The notes under the pieces were generated by a model that made no database searches, was not told the DNA's origin, and worked only from the letters and a program-made list of their open reading frames with translations. 64,000 nucleotides of DNA from Shewanella algicola (lineage in GTDB: Bacteria > Pseudomonadota > Gammaproteobacteria > Enterobacterales > Shewanellaceae): positions 1 through 64,000 of the forward strand of contig NZ_BMQI01000005.1 of NCBI RefSeq assembly GCF_014648035.1. The letters run 5' to 3'. Positions 19,986 to 28,944 of this stretch are shown in pieces. Made by a program: the position numbers and the translations under genes. Position 1 is the first letter of the stretch. Each line of letters begins with the position of its first letter.

Positions 19986-20270
19986 ATGCAAGTTCAATCA
20001 GCGTATGCATCAGGAATGCAGGGATTGCAAAGTGCACAACAAGGTTTAGCGCAAGCTACCACCGCAGTTGCCACACCTGATCAGCAAAAACCAGCAGTAT
20101 CAGCGTCAACTCAAGATACGGTTACATTGAGCTCACAAGCGGTAAGTCAAAGCGATCAAACTTCAGCACTCATTGATGCTACGCAGTCGGTTAATCAAGC
20201 TCAAGCTTCAACTAAAGTCATTGAAGCTGCTTCAGAAACCGTCGGTAGCTTGATTGATATCGAAGTGTAA
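19986..20270 (+). CDS. small Gln/Ala/Ser-rich protein of unknown function
   Basis: A 94-residue, low-complexity soluble protein with no signal peptide. I start it at ATG 19986, preceded by AGGAGC; the frame continues upstream to 19932 without a site. Its N terminus (QSAYASGMQGLQSAQQGL) and C terminus (KVIEAASETVGSLIDIEV) look like the paired helical ends of flagellar rod and hook proteins, but it is much too short for one. The next gene, a metalloprotease-like protein of similar composition, starts two bases after its stop, so they form a two-gene unit. I do not recognise a named family. Confidence 0.7.
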   Translation: MQVQSAYASGMQGLQSAQQGLAQATTAVATPDQQKPAVSASTQDTVTLSSQAVSQSDQTSALIDATQSVNQAQASTKVIEAASETVGSLIDIEV

Positions 20271-20272
20271 AT

Positions 20273-21706
20273 ATGTCTTCAGCCATGAGTGCTGTTTCGG
20301 TGGGGGGAGCGAGTGTCGCTCCCTATAAGCTTGATACAAGCAAGCATTCTTCCGCTGCCCTCACACAATCTACAGCCTCTTTATCTACTGCCACTTTATC
20401 TACAGCATCGGTATCAACAAGCGTTCAAACTTCATCTGCTCAATCTAGTCACTCATCAGTTTCTGCGGTGTTATCTTCATCAACTCATCATGATGCCACA
20501 GCAAAAGCAGCTACCCATACCAATGCAGCCGCTACAGCGTTACCGCCATCAATAAACCGTGAAGTAGTACAACCATTGAGCGCGAGTTACAGTCTTAAAA
20601 GTGGCCCTAAAACAGTTGCTGCAGTATTACAGCAACCCATTTCAAGTGCGTCAACAGAGCCTGAAACAGCAAGGTCTGTTAGCTCGAACGCTCAAGCAAG
20701 CAATGTTAATACCCAGACCGTGCCTTATCCATCCAGCCTTACACAGCAAACTCACACAGCCAGTAATACCGTTCAAACACCGGTTAATATCTTTGCCGCT
20801 GAAACCGATAATCCAGCAACGGCAGATAAAGCCAATGCCACCTCGCAAGCTCAAACTGATACTGTTGTGACAACATCAAATTCACAAACTTCATCAGCAG
20901 ATACCATCACGCAAGGTGAAGATGACGTTGCTGAACAACATGCACAACAGCAAGAAATCAATAAACAGATTGAACAAAAGCAGCAACAAATAGAACTCGC
21001 AGAAGCTGCACAGATAGCAGAGCTTGCTAAGCGTGATGTTGAGGTTAAAACCCACGAACAAGCCCATGCCGCGGTGGGGGGGAGTTTGGCACAAAGTCCA
21101 ACTTACGAATATGAAAAGGGGCCAGATGGTCGTCGATATGCTGTTGATGGTGAAGTCAGTATTGATGTGTCAACGATTGCAGGCGATCCACAAGCGACAT
21201 TAAATAAAATGCAAAAAGTTTATGCTGCGGCAATGGCACCCGTTCAGCCATCAATGGCAGATATTAGGGTCGCGGCGCAGGCGTTACAAAATATTAGCGA
21301 AGCCAAACAAGCATTAGTTGTCGAGCGTCAGCAGTCGGTCATGACTTCGGAAGAAAGCCAAAAAATAATCGAACTAGGTGATGTTTTTGCCGACCCCGAT
21401 GCGGTGGACCCTTTAGCCCCGTTCATGAATAAAACCACTGAAACGTCAAGTGTAATAGATAACCTTACCAGCAATATAACCAATGAAACGGCAATTGAGT
21501 TAACTCAAGTGACCTCGTCGCAGTCAACCCTTACGGCCAATGCTCAAGCAGATGTTGTAAGTCCTTCACAAACAGATTTATCGGACACTCGTCATTCTGA
21601 ATTAGCTGCGCAGTCTAATAAGGCTCGCCAGCATAGTAGTTATCAAAATACGATAGCCGTCAATGATCAGCACACTTCTTACACTAACATTGCTTTCTAC
21701 GTCTAG
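20273..21706 (+). CDS. putative metalloprotease of the SprA-related type
   Basis: A 477-residue protein whose first 200 residues and last 100 are low-complexity Ser/Thr/Ala/Gln. The middle (about 225-355) is a conserved domain: a Gln/Glu-rich helix, then KRDVEVKTHEQAHAAVGGSL, YEKGPDGRRYAVDGEVSIDV and AAMAPVQPSMADIRVAAQAL. HEQAH (His261-His265) is an HExxH zinc-protease motif. This matches the SprA-related putative metalloprotease family. No N-terminal signal peptide is visible, so the route out of the cell, if any, is unknown. It is paired with the small gene upstream. Confidence 0.8.
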   Translation: MSSAMSAVSVGGASVAPYKLDTSKHSSAALTQSTASLSTATLSTASVSTSVQTSSAQSSHSSVSAVLSSSTHHDATAKAATHTNAAATALPPSINREVVQPLSASYSLKSGPKTVAAVLQQPISSASTEPETARSVSSNAQASNVNTQTVPYPSSLTQQTHTASNTVQTPVNIFAAETDNPATADKANATSQAQTDTVVTTSNSQTSSADTITQGEDDVAEQHAQQQEINKQIEQKQQQIELAEAAQIAELAKRDVEVKTHEQAHAAVGGSLAQSPTYEYEKGPDGRRYAVDGEVSIDVSTIAGDPQATLNKMQKVYAAAMAPVQPSMADIRVAAQALQNISEAKQALVVERQQSVMTSEESQKIIELGDVFADPDAVDPLAPFMNKTTETSSVIDNLTSNITNETAIELTQVTSSQSTLTANAQADVVSPSQTDLSDTRHSELAAQSNKARQHSSYQNTIAVNDQHTSYTNIAFYV

Positions 21707-21776
21707 GTTTTTTAGTTCTCATCATTACATCCATGTTATCTCATGTTAATAGCGCTATGATCTAGTCACTATAAAC

Positions 21777-22673
21777 CTAGATTTTACTTTCATTGTGTTG
21801 CTGTAAAATCAAACTCTCTAATAGCTTAGATGCCGGTCCTTGATTATCCCGATCAGGAACCAGTAAGTTCATGATGATTTTTCGCTGTGAGCTGCCACGT
21901 AAACGTAGGCGGATTAATTGTTTGCTGGCTAGTTCTTGTTGTACAACAAAGTTGGGGATCCAACAAAAGCCAATATTACTGGCTAAAATGGTTTTTGCTT
22001 CGTAAAAATTAGACACTGTCCATCGTTGCTCTGCTTTTAGCCAGCCAATATCGTTTGCTGTATTGGTTGCTGTATCTTTAATCACAATTTGCAAGTGTTG
22101 AGCCAATTGCTTGTCATCCTCTATGTAACCTACTTGTGCAAGCGGATGATCGGGATGACACACTAGTTCAAATTTGGCTTCACAGAGCGGCTCGCTTATA
22201 TGGCCTTTAGGAGGGGTGGTACAAATAGCGATATCGGCTTGTTTGTTATTAATTAACTCATGGGTTCCGGTGATCACCGAATCAATAATAGTAACTCGTG
22301 TGCCACGACTTTGCGGCAAAAATGCTTTAAGAGCTTGTACCAGCGTTTCCATTGGGTAGATAAGTTCACGGGCAATGGTTAAGTTGGGCTCCCATCCTTG
22401 ACCTAAATTACTGGCAAGTTGCTCTAGTTCATCCACGGATTGGGTTAAGTGACGAGATCGACGTAATAAGACTTCACCTTGTTCGGTTAAATATGCTTTA
22501 CGACCTTTCACTTCAAGTAAATTAATGCCAAGTTGATGCTGTAATTTAGCCACTGCATGATTAAGTGAAGATTGGCTCTTACTGAGCTTTTCAGCGGCTT
22601 GGGCGTAACCGCCAAAATCAACCACCGCTTGCACTATACGCCATTGTTCTAACGTTGATTTTGCTCGGCTCAT
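21777..22673 (-). CDS. LysR family transcriptional regulator
   Basis: A 298-residue regulator with an N-terminal winged helix-turn-helix (about 5-65: EQWRIVQAVVDFGGYAQAAEKLSKSQSSLNHAVAKLQ, with KSQSS as recognition helix) and a LysR substrate-binding domain (about 90-290). I start it at ATG 22673, preceded by GGAA at eight bases; a TTG at 22685 is in frame. Its effector and targets are unknown. It stands alone, with a terminator for the upstream operon just before it. Confidence 0.9.
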   Translation of the reverse strand: MSRAKSTLEQWRIVQAVVDFGGYAQAAEKLSKSQSSLNHAVAKLQHQLGINLLEVKGRKAYLTEQGEVLLRRSRHLTQSVDELEQLASNLGQGWEPNLTIARELIYPMETLVQALKAFLPQSRGTRVTIIDSVITGTHELINNKQADIAICTTPPKGHISEPLCEAKFELVCHPDHPLAQVGYIEDDKQLAQHLQIVIKDTATNTANDIGWLKAEQRWTVSNFYEAKTILASNIGFCWIPNFVVQQELASKQLIRLRLRGSSQRKIIMNLLVPDRDNQGPASKLLESLILQQHNESKI

Positions 22674-22715
22674 GCTTAGTTCCAAATCTAATGTTTAAAA
22701 TGCTTATTTTGGCAT

Positions 22716-22747
22716 ATAAAAAAGGCAAATGCAGTGCATTTGCCTTT
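22716..22747 (-). terminator. terminator of the cmoA-to-DUF3541 operon
   Basis: A 13-base palindromic arm pair, AAAGGCAAATGCA / TGCATTTGCCTTT, lies 90 bases past the minus-strand gene at 22836. On the minus strand it is followed by a T run. It separates that operon from the LysR gene. Confidence 0.8.
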
Positions 22748-22835
22748 GCTCAGTCACTGTGACTAATACGGTTCACCAATGTGGATAAGCCAATAACTGT
22801 AGTGACCAATCATCGCTTATGAGAACAAGATTATT

Positions 22836-23966
22836 TTAGTGCGTTATTGATTTACCTTGTGTCGGTTTGGGTGTCACTAACTTGGGCAAATGTTTTTTGG
22901 TGCTTGAAATATTATTAAGGTAGGGCCCTTGATGTAAGGTTTCAGGCCAATCTAATAGCATCATCGCCAGTACGTTTCTGTGCTCTCCCGAAGATAAGAT
23001 TGCATCGCCATGTGGTGATGGGATCATGTTCACTTTCGGGTCGTACGCTGCGATGACATGTTGTTTTACCTTGTTTACAACAGGGTTGTTTGGGTTGCCT
23101 GTAATTAAAAAGCCAATGCCCACTTCGGTAATAATGTCTTCTGTGGTGTCAGTTAAAATACGATCGATGTTTTTTTCAAAATAATCCAAAATCCATTGGT
23201 ATTCTTTGGGGTCAACAGGATACTGGTAGTATTCACTGGCAGCAAAAATAAAATGTGTCATGCCATATATTTTATTTTTGTATTGGCTTTTGCTCAGTTG
23301 AGCGTCTTGATCATTTGGGTAAGTCGCTATAAAAGCTTCTTTATAGACGTCATAATAGTCGCCCACGCCAATTTGCTTAGCCCAAAACACATAGTTAATT
23401 AATTGTGCCGCCCACGCTTTGATCATCTGCTTGTCTGTTAACGCTGGGGTTAAATCAGCCTTCTTTAACGTAGTGATCAATAAATCATGGCACGGTCCGG
23501 TAAAACCAAACTCATCAATACGGCTGGCATAACGCAATAATACGTTGCTGTACAACATAAACTCAGGGTAGGGCGCGATGGCTAATTTGCGTGCATCACC
23601 ACGGATCCCAGGTTTGAGTTTATTCACTTCAATTTGCGATTCTGTTTTGATAAAACCGGGCCTGTCTAAATTACATGCATAGTAAGCTTGGCGCTCTGCA
23701 ATGGTGAGTAAGTCAATTAACGAGCCGTTGGCGTACTTGTTTTCACCTGTCATACGATATTGACGGATGGCATAGTGCCCTTGAACCCGAGGTGGCAGTG
23801 AATACAGGTTAGTTTCTAATGTGGTTTTGATACCCTGGTAAACTTGTTCAGCGGTTAACTGATGAGCAATGTCTTCTGTTGGCTGTTTTGCCAGCGCCAC
23901 ACTACTTAATAAACTAGCTGATAAAAATAAGTACGAGAGTGTTTTACTCTTGCAACGTTCCAGCAT
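22836..23966 (-). CDS. secreted DUF3541-type protein
   Basis: A 376-residue protein with a signal peptide (SYLFLSASLLSSVALA) and a helical exported domain. Recognisable blocks are GHYAIRQYRMTG, TGPCHDLLITTLKK, MTHFIFAASEYYQYPV, EVGIGFLITG and SPHGDAILSSGEHRNVLAMMLL. I recall this as the DUF3541 family of unknown function; the assignment is from memory of the pattern. I start it at ATG 23966, preceded by GGAG; the frame extends upstream to 24053 inside the neighbouring gene. It overlaps the M3-like gene by 23 bases and is last in the operon. Confidence 0.75.
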   Translation of the reverse strand: MLERCKSKTLSYLFLSASLLSSVALAKQPTEDIAHQLTAEQVYQGIKTTLETNLYSLPPRVQGHYAIRQYRMTGENKYANGSLIDLLTIAERQAYYACNLDRPGFIKTESQIEVNKLKPGIRGDARKLAIAPYPEFMLYSNVLLRYASRIDEFGFTGPCHDLLITTLKKADLTPALTDKQMIKAWAAQLINYVFWAKQIGVGDYYDVYKEAFIATYPNDQDAQLSKSQYKNKIYGMTHFIFAASEYYQYPVDPKEYQWILDYFEKNIDRILTDTTEDIITEVGIGFLITGNPNNPVVNKVKQHVIAAYDPKVNMIPSPHGDAILSSGEHRNVLAMMLLDWPETLHQGPYLNNISSTKKHLPKLVTPKPTQGKSITH

Positions 23967-25728
23967 GTTTAAATCTCCAAATAAGTGAATGTGGGTCAAT
24001 TGGCGCGCCAATAAGCTGCTCAAGTTGATCGTGTATGGGTAAATAGGCTTCATTAATCACTAACAAATCAAAAACTGCTAGGTTTGACAGTCGGTCATTG
24101 CCTTGTTGGGTAATCAGTTGCATTAATGCCTGTTGCCACAATGGAAGATAATCGCTAATCCCTTGATTAGCAATAGCTTGATAACTATATATTACATCTG
24201 TTGCCTGCGGCCAAGGTTGACCAAAACTGTTGGCAAATTCGGCAGATAATCTAGCATTCAGATTTAGCCATTCTGCATCATCAATTTCGCCTGTAAATTG
24301 GTAAAAACTTAACGCCACTTTTGCTCTAAAGGCATGCATTTGCGTTTGATATTGCAATGCTAATTGTTCACGAGTAGACATAGGTGCAAAGTGTTGAGTG
24401 GAGCGTAAAAAATGACTTAACCACAAGTTGGCTATGGCATGCTGTTGACGGTTTTGGGTCTTATTGGCAAGTAAGTAATATTGACTGCCTTGTGCTAGCG
24501 AGACGATGGCCTGGCTTAACGCTTCAATCAATTTTTGTTGTTGTTTTTGGCTATTTAAGGTTTTAGGGTATGTGATTGAATATTGGCCAAACTGATGGCC
24601 GATAACCGATTGTTTTATCAGCTGGGCATTGATCCTCTTAGACAATGCATCTTGTGCAAGTGGATATGTATACAGTTCTCCAAGTAACCTTTGTTTATGC
24701 CAAAGTCGAATAATATTAATGGTAGGCGCGTCATCGGCTGATTGTTTATTAGTTTGTTGTTCCGCTGTAGTCTTGTCTGCTAGCAGTTCAAAACGTAGCC
24801 CAAGTGGGGCAAGTTTACTGAGTAATTGCAGTAAATAGGCTTGGGCAGAAACCGCCTCTATTGCTTCTGGTTTTGCTGTTTGCGATAGGGCGCGCGCAAT
24901 ATTCCAAGGGGCAATATCAAGTTGTTCGGTTTGGTCGTTTAAAAACTGAGAAAGTAAGTCAGCATTAAGTCCATGTGTTGCCAATACATATTCAGCAGTA
25001 TTTTGGTAACCTAGGGTTAATGCTCGTTGTTGCTGTAATTGCTGAATATAGGAAATCGCAGATTTTATTTTATGTTTGGCACGCGTTTGATAAGCAAACC
25101 AAGCTTGTTTACGGCAGTTTTCATTACTTTGCTTAATTAGGTATTGAGCAATGTGAATATCGATATTGTTTGTATCTGTTTGCGGTGTGGCTTGCGGCAA
25201 TACACATTGTTCATCATTGAATTGCATTTGTAACTGACGCTGTGACAATGCTTGGTTTACCGAAGCCTGAGCACTATGCAGTTTGGATTTTTGCTCGATA
25301 TCCCATTGGTTTTGTTTGACGGTTAACAGCCGTTCACTTAATTGTTTGTAAGGAGCTGGTTCGGTCTGTAATACATCGATAAGTGCTAGGGTTTGTGTTG
25401 CTTGAGTGAGCATATATAGCTCATCAGCAAGGTGCAATTGACACCACAGTAAGCCTTGTTTACTTAGGCTGTCAGTGGCAAAAGGACGGTAGTATTGTAT
25501 CCGATCATTGATGTTGTTTAATGCGAGCGTGTTTTTTTCAAACTCAACAGCTTGGTGAGCAGGAGATAAGCTAGCATTCTGCGACAAAGGCGTGAGTTTT
25601 GGTTGATATTGAAGGCACTGCTCTACAAACAGTGCCAACGGATTTGCCACAGCATTTGCTGTGGCAAACAAACTAAAACTTAGGATTACTAGAGAAATGC
25701 TTTTTAGCATAAGCCACACGTTCTTCAA
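23944..25728 (-). CDS. exported M3-peptidase-like protein lacking the zinc motif
   Basis: A 594-residue exported protein (signal peptide LVILSFSLFATANAVA). Residues about 210-260 (CRKQAWFAYQTRAKHKI then LTLGYQNTAEYVLATHGL) closely follow the oligopeptidase A / M3 pattern. The part after RLLGELYTYPLAQDA corresponds to the region leading to the catalytic HExxH of M3 enzymes. Where that motif should be (about 410) the sequence reads VSLAQGSQYYLL, and no HExxH is present anywhere in the chain. I infer a non-catalytic member, perhaps a binding or chaperone protein. Its 3' end overlaps the DUF3541 gene and its 5' end overlaps the ATP-grasp gene (25673-25728). Confidence 0.75.
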   Translation of the reverse strand: MKNVWLMLKSISLVILSFSLFATANAVANPLALFVEQCLQYQPKLTPLSQNASLSPAHQAVEFEKNTLALNNINDRIQYYRPFATDSLSKQGLLWCQLHLADELYMLTQATQTLALIDVLQTEPAPYKQLSERLLTVKQNQWDIEQKSKLHSAQASVNQALSQRQLQMQFNDEQCVLPQATPQTDTNNIDIHIAQYLIKQSNENCRKQAWFAYQTRAKHKIKSAISYIQQLQQQRALTLGYQNTAEYVLATHGLNADLLSQFLNDQTEQLDIAPWNIARALSQTAKPEAIEAVSAQAYLLQLLSKLAPLGLRFELLADKTTAEQQTNKQSADDAPTINIIRLWHKQRLLGELYTYPLAQDALSKRINAQLIKQSVIGHQFGQYSITYPKTLNSQKQQQKLIEALSQAIVSLAQGSQYYLLANKTQNRQQHAIANLWLSHFLRSTQHFAPMSTREQLALQYQTQMHAFRAKVALSFYQFTGEIDDAEWLNLNARLSAEFANSFGQPWPQATDVIYSYQAIANQGISDYLPLWQQALMQLITQQGNDRLSNLAVFDLLVINEAYLPIHDQLEQLIGAPIDPHSLIWRFKHAGTLQE

Positions 25729-26629
25729 CTGACATCGCAGGGCCTTTCATAGCTTCAACGTGTTTGAGTCGAGGTAAAATGCCTCTACCGTTAGCTATTT
25801 GAATGGTTAACCCTGGGCGGGCGTTCAATTCAAGCAATAATGGTCCTTTGTTTTTGTCCAATACCATGTCGGTTCCAAGGTATCCCAGTTCACACATCTC
25901 ATACGCACTAGATGCTGTATGTAATAAGGTTTCCCAATGTGGCACTGTCATATTATTCAATGGAAAATGAGTGTCTGGGTGTTTATCAACTGGCAAGTCA
26001 AACTGCACCGCATGTAAACTTTTACCGGTAGCAATGTCTAGACCTACGCCCACAGCACCCTGGTGCAAGTTGGCTTTACCGTCAGACGCCGCCGTTGATA
26101 AACGCAACATCCCCATGACAGGGAAGCCCTTAAATACAATTAAGCGAATGTCTGGAACGCCTTCATAGCTGAAGCCTTCAAATACTGGGTCGAACTCAAT
26201 TAACCCTTCAACAATCGCTACGTCAGGCTTGCCCCCCAGAGAAAATAATCCACTGAGTATGTTCGATACATGTCGGTAAATTTCATTCTGAGTGACTTCA
26301 TGACCATTTGGCTTGTAATAACAGCCATTGTTCACTTTAGTGATCACCATGATACCTTTACCGCCAGAACCTTTGGCTGGCTTGATAACAAAACCAGTAC
26401 GGTCACTGACCATGGCTGGAATTTCTTGAATTTTATGTTGTTCGTGGACAACACCAATCAGGTCAGGAACCGCAATGTTATTAGCAAGTGCAAGCTGCTT
26501 AGTGATCAACTTATCATCAACGCGTTTATAAAATTTACGCTGATTATAACGACCAATATAGCTAATATTGCGCCTGTTCATATTCAGTACACCGCTACGG
26601 CTCAATTCCCAAGGCCAGGCGTACTTCAT
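25673..26629 (-). CDS. ATP-grasp protein, alpha-L-glutamate ligase-like (RimK-related)
   Basis: A 318-residue cytoplasmic ATP-grasp enzyme of the group annotated as alpha-L-glutamate ligase-like. It has the nucleotide-binding GFVIKPAKGSGGKGIMVI (about 79-96), the substrate arginine region GVPDIRLIVFKG, and the metal-binding LLLELNARPGLTIQ (about 269-282). Related enzymes join an amino acid to a carboxylate with ATP; the substrate here is not known. The start overlaps the stop of the 7TM gene (TAATG) with GGAG upstream, so translation is coupled. The end overlaps the M3-like gene by 56 bases. Confidence 0.88.
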   Translation of the reverse strand: MKYAWPWELSRSGVLNMNRRNISYIGRYNQRKFYKRVDDKLITKQLALANNIAVPDLIGVVHEQHKIQEIPAMVSDRTGFVIKPAKGSGGKGIMVITKVNNGCYYKPNGHEVTQNEIYRHVSNILSGLFSLGGKPDVAIVEGLIEFDPVFEGFSYEGVPDIRLIVFKGFPVMGMLRLSTAASDGKANLHQGAVGVGLDIATGKSLHAVQFDLPVDKHPDTHFPLNNMTVPHWETLLHTASSAYEMCELGYLGTDMVLDKNKGPLLLELNARPGLTIQIANGRGILPRLKHVEAMKGPAMSVEERVAYAKKHFSSNPKF

Positions 26630-28137
26630 TATTTATCTCCAACCAATGGTTTAAAGCGCTTTAACTCAGTTAGGCGATAGCCTGTGTATTGACCCATCAC
26701 TAATACCAGCGCCAAAATCACTAAGTGAATACCTAAAAAGTTAAACACCCAATGTTGTACTAATTGGTTATCCATTGCTAAGTAGGCAAGGGTGGCGACA
26801 AATAAACTGCCACCGCCTGAAACGAATACCTTTTTAGGGCCTTCTTCTTCCCACAGGATAGACATACGCTCGATGGTCCAGGCAAGAATGATCATCGGGA
26901 AGAATGTAATGGTTAATCCTTCACTTAAGCCTAACTTGAATGAAATCAGCGTGAATAAACCAATGATAAATATCACCACAATAATGACCGCGGATATTCG
27001 GGATATGAGCAGTAGATTAAGGGTGGACAGATAGGAACGGATCATTAAGCCAAATGCCACGATTAACAAGAAACCAATTAAGCCAGTCAGCAAGGTTGTT
27101 TGAATAAAGGCTAAGGCGATTAACACAGGCATAAAGGTACCAGAGGTTTTAATGCCGACGATGACGCGCAAAAATACCACCACTAAAACCCCAATAGGGA
27201 TCAGCAAAATACCTTTAAACAAACTTTGCTCTTCAAGCGGTAATTGATAAAGCGAGAAGTCTAATGCATCGTCATTCATCATCATGTCAATTGAGGTGGC
27301 CAATGCTGAACGGGTATCTTGCAACATTGAAAAATTGACTTGAGAATTAATTCCGCCCATTACATCTAATACAGAATGGCCAGAGTATTCCCATAATACT
27401 AAGGTGTTATCACGACCTTTTTTGTTGTTTGGTATATCAAATAATACCCATTCGCCGTTGTTATAAACCTGCACATACGAGGTTAATTGTTGGCGGCGAC
27501 GTTGATCCTCTAGCTGTAAACCATTGACGATACGAGCTGGAACACCTTTAGAGTGCAGCATTTGCACAAACAAGTTTGTTGAGGTATTGGCCGACAGTAA
27601 TAATGCCATATTCTGGCTTTGTTCACTGTCGTTGATAAGGTTCATCAATTGCTGTGCAAATGATAAATTAGTCGCACTACGACCCCAAACATCTTCAATA
27701 ACTTGATCTGCTGCTGATTTTTCGGTCGCTGGCCACAAATATGGCTCAGGTACCATCGGTGTTCCAGTAGCCTGGATATCAAGCTTACCGGTAGGTACTA
27801 AGGTCACGCGGTAATATAACGCTTGTGGACCAGAAGCTTCACGAATTGACCATATTGCCCGGCGGTTTGAGACATCGTTTGAAATGCTTAACCCGTAACC
27901 TGGTGATGTGGCGTTTTCGACAAGCACGTCAAATGCAGGGTCATTAGGTAAAGAAAAGTTCACTTCAGCAGGTTGATTACTGCCCACAAAACTCACTTTT
28001 GCATCTACAGCCCAGCTTTGAACTTGCTCACCCGGTAGAAAGGGAACATTGTGTTCAATCCCACGATAAATACTCGTGCTGATGCCGATGATAAAGAGCA
28101 GTGCAACAAAAATGTAAAACGGTTTACGAGAATGCAT
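26629..28137 (-). CDS. 7TM membrane protein with inactive transglutaminase-like domain
   Basis: A 502-residue inner-membrane protein: one N-terminal helix (about 8-25), a periplasmic region with a transglutaminase-like fold (about 150-250), and seven C-terminal membrane helices (about 305-495). The transglutaminase core is recognisable in LFVQMLHSKGVPARIVNG and YVQVYNNGEWVLFDIP, but the catalytic Cys position reads TST and the His position reads TSY; only the Asp remains. This matches the family called inactive transglutaminase with 7TM. It is a regular neighbour of retropepsin-like and ATP-grasp genes, as here, and is coupled to both by tight spacing. Confidence 0.88.
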   Translation of the reverse strand: MHSRKPFYIFVALLFIIGISTSIYRGIEHNVPFLPGEQVQSWAVDAKVSFVGSNQPAEVNFSLPNDPAFDVLVENATSPGYGLSISNDVSNRRAIWSIREASGPQALYYRVTLVPTGKLDIQATGTPMVPEPYLWPATEKSAADQVIEDVWGRSATNLSFAQQLMNLINDSEQSQNMALLLSANTSTNLFVQMLHSKGVPARIVNGLQLEDQRRRQQLTSYVQVYNNGEWVLFDIPNNKKGRDNTLVLWEYSGHSVLDVMGGINSQVNFSMLQDTRSALATSIDMMMNDDALDFSLYQLPLEEQSLFKGILLIPIGVLVVVFLRVIVGIKTSGTFMPVLIALAFIQTTLLTGLIGFLLIVAFGLMIRSYLSTLNLLLISRISAVIIVVIFIIGLFTLISFKLGLSEGLTITFFPMIILAWTIERMSILWEEEGPKKVFVSGGGSLFVATLAYLAMDNQLVQHWVFNFLGIHLVILALVLVMGQYTGYRLTELKRFKPLVGDK

Positions 28138-28145
28138 TACTGATC

Positions 28146-28919
28146 CTACTTATTTAAGGTTGTGATTTGTTTTTTTGCTTTACCGTGGATATAGATTTGG
28201 CCTACATCAACAATTGCAATATCTTTCATAAACTTGCGGCCAAGTAGTAACGGATAATCTAGGTGACTACGGTCTACGAGGTTTAAATCGGTTTCGGCTG
28301 AATATTTACCTATTTTTAAATGTGCATGAATAACAGGGCGACGATCATCATCTGAGTCGACGTCTTGTTTAATTCTCACAAATTTAACGACTTTTGTTTC
28401 AAAGGTGTTTGCGGGTTGATCAATGCCATTAGACATCACGTCATAGCGCACCCATTGCACACCGTCACGTTCAAATAATACAATATTACGTGCATCAAGT
28501 GATGATGATTCTGCACCGGTATCAATACGGGTTGCAAACATAGCTTTGACTTCATCAACAAAGACACTTTCCACTTCGCCTAATAAAAACTTTTCACCTA
28601 TCATCGCTTCTGGGCATTGCTCCGGTACGGCGACAGGTTTTGGCATTGGAGGAGGCGGCATTACAATGGTTTTAGGTCTTTCAGCCATGGCAGTGCTGAC
28701 TTGGTTTTTTAATTTTCTCATTTCAGCCGATAATGCGCTAATTTCGGCAGTCTGATCAATACAGCTACTATTTATCGCGTCAATTACTGCTGTTTGTGTA
28801 TTAAGCAAACTGCTATTCAAGTCAGCATTCGTTAGCGGAGGTGTGGTTGGTTTTTCTGTAGTGGTACAACCTACTAATAAAGCCGTCGCAATGGATAGAG
28901 CAATTACCTGCTTTAACAT
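28146..28919 (-). CDS. retropepsin-like aspartic protease lipoprotein (ATP-dependent zinc protease family)
   Basis: A 257-residue lipoprotein with lipobox ALLVGC (Cys18) and Thr after it, so probably outer-membrane anchored. A coiled linker (about 40-80) and a Pro-rich stretch (MPPPPMPKP) lead to a single retropepsin-like domain with active site RIDTGAESSSL (Asp133) and LLLGRKFMKD near the end. Databases name this family putative ATP-dependent zinc protease, which is misleading; DTGA is an aspartic protease motif and would need a dimer. AGGAAT precedes the ATG. It follows cmoB by 25 bases and precedes the 7TM gene by eight. Confidence 0.88.
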   Translation of the reverse strand: MLKQVIALSIATALLVGCTTTEKPTTPPLTNADLNSSLLNTQTAVIDAINSSCIDQTAEISALSAEMRKLKNQVSTAMAERPKTIVMPPPPMPKPVAVPEQCPEAMIGEKFLLGEVESVFVDEVKAMFATRIDTGAESSSLDARNIVLFERDGVQWVRYDVMSNGIDQPANTFETKVVKFVRIKQDVDSDDDRRPVIHAHLKIGKYSAETDLNLVDRSHLDYPLLLGRKFMKDIAIVDVGQIYIHGKAKKQITTLNK

Positions 28920-28944
28920 GTCAATTCCTGTTGAATAGTATTCG

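Noticed and set aside
22836..28919. Defence island or mobile element
   Set aside because: No nuclease, recombinase, transposase or composition shift; the operon is embedded behind housekeeping cmoAB.
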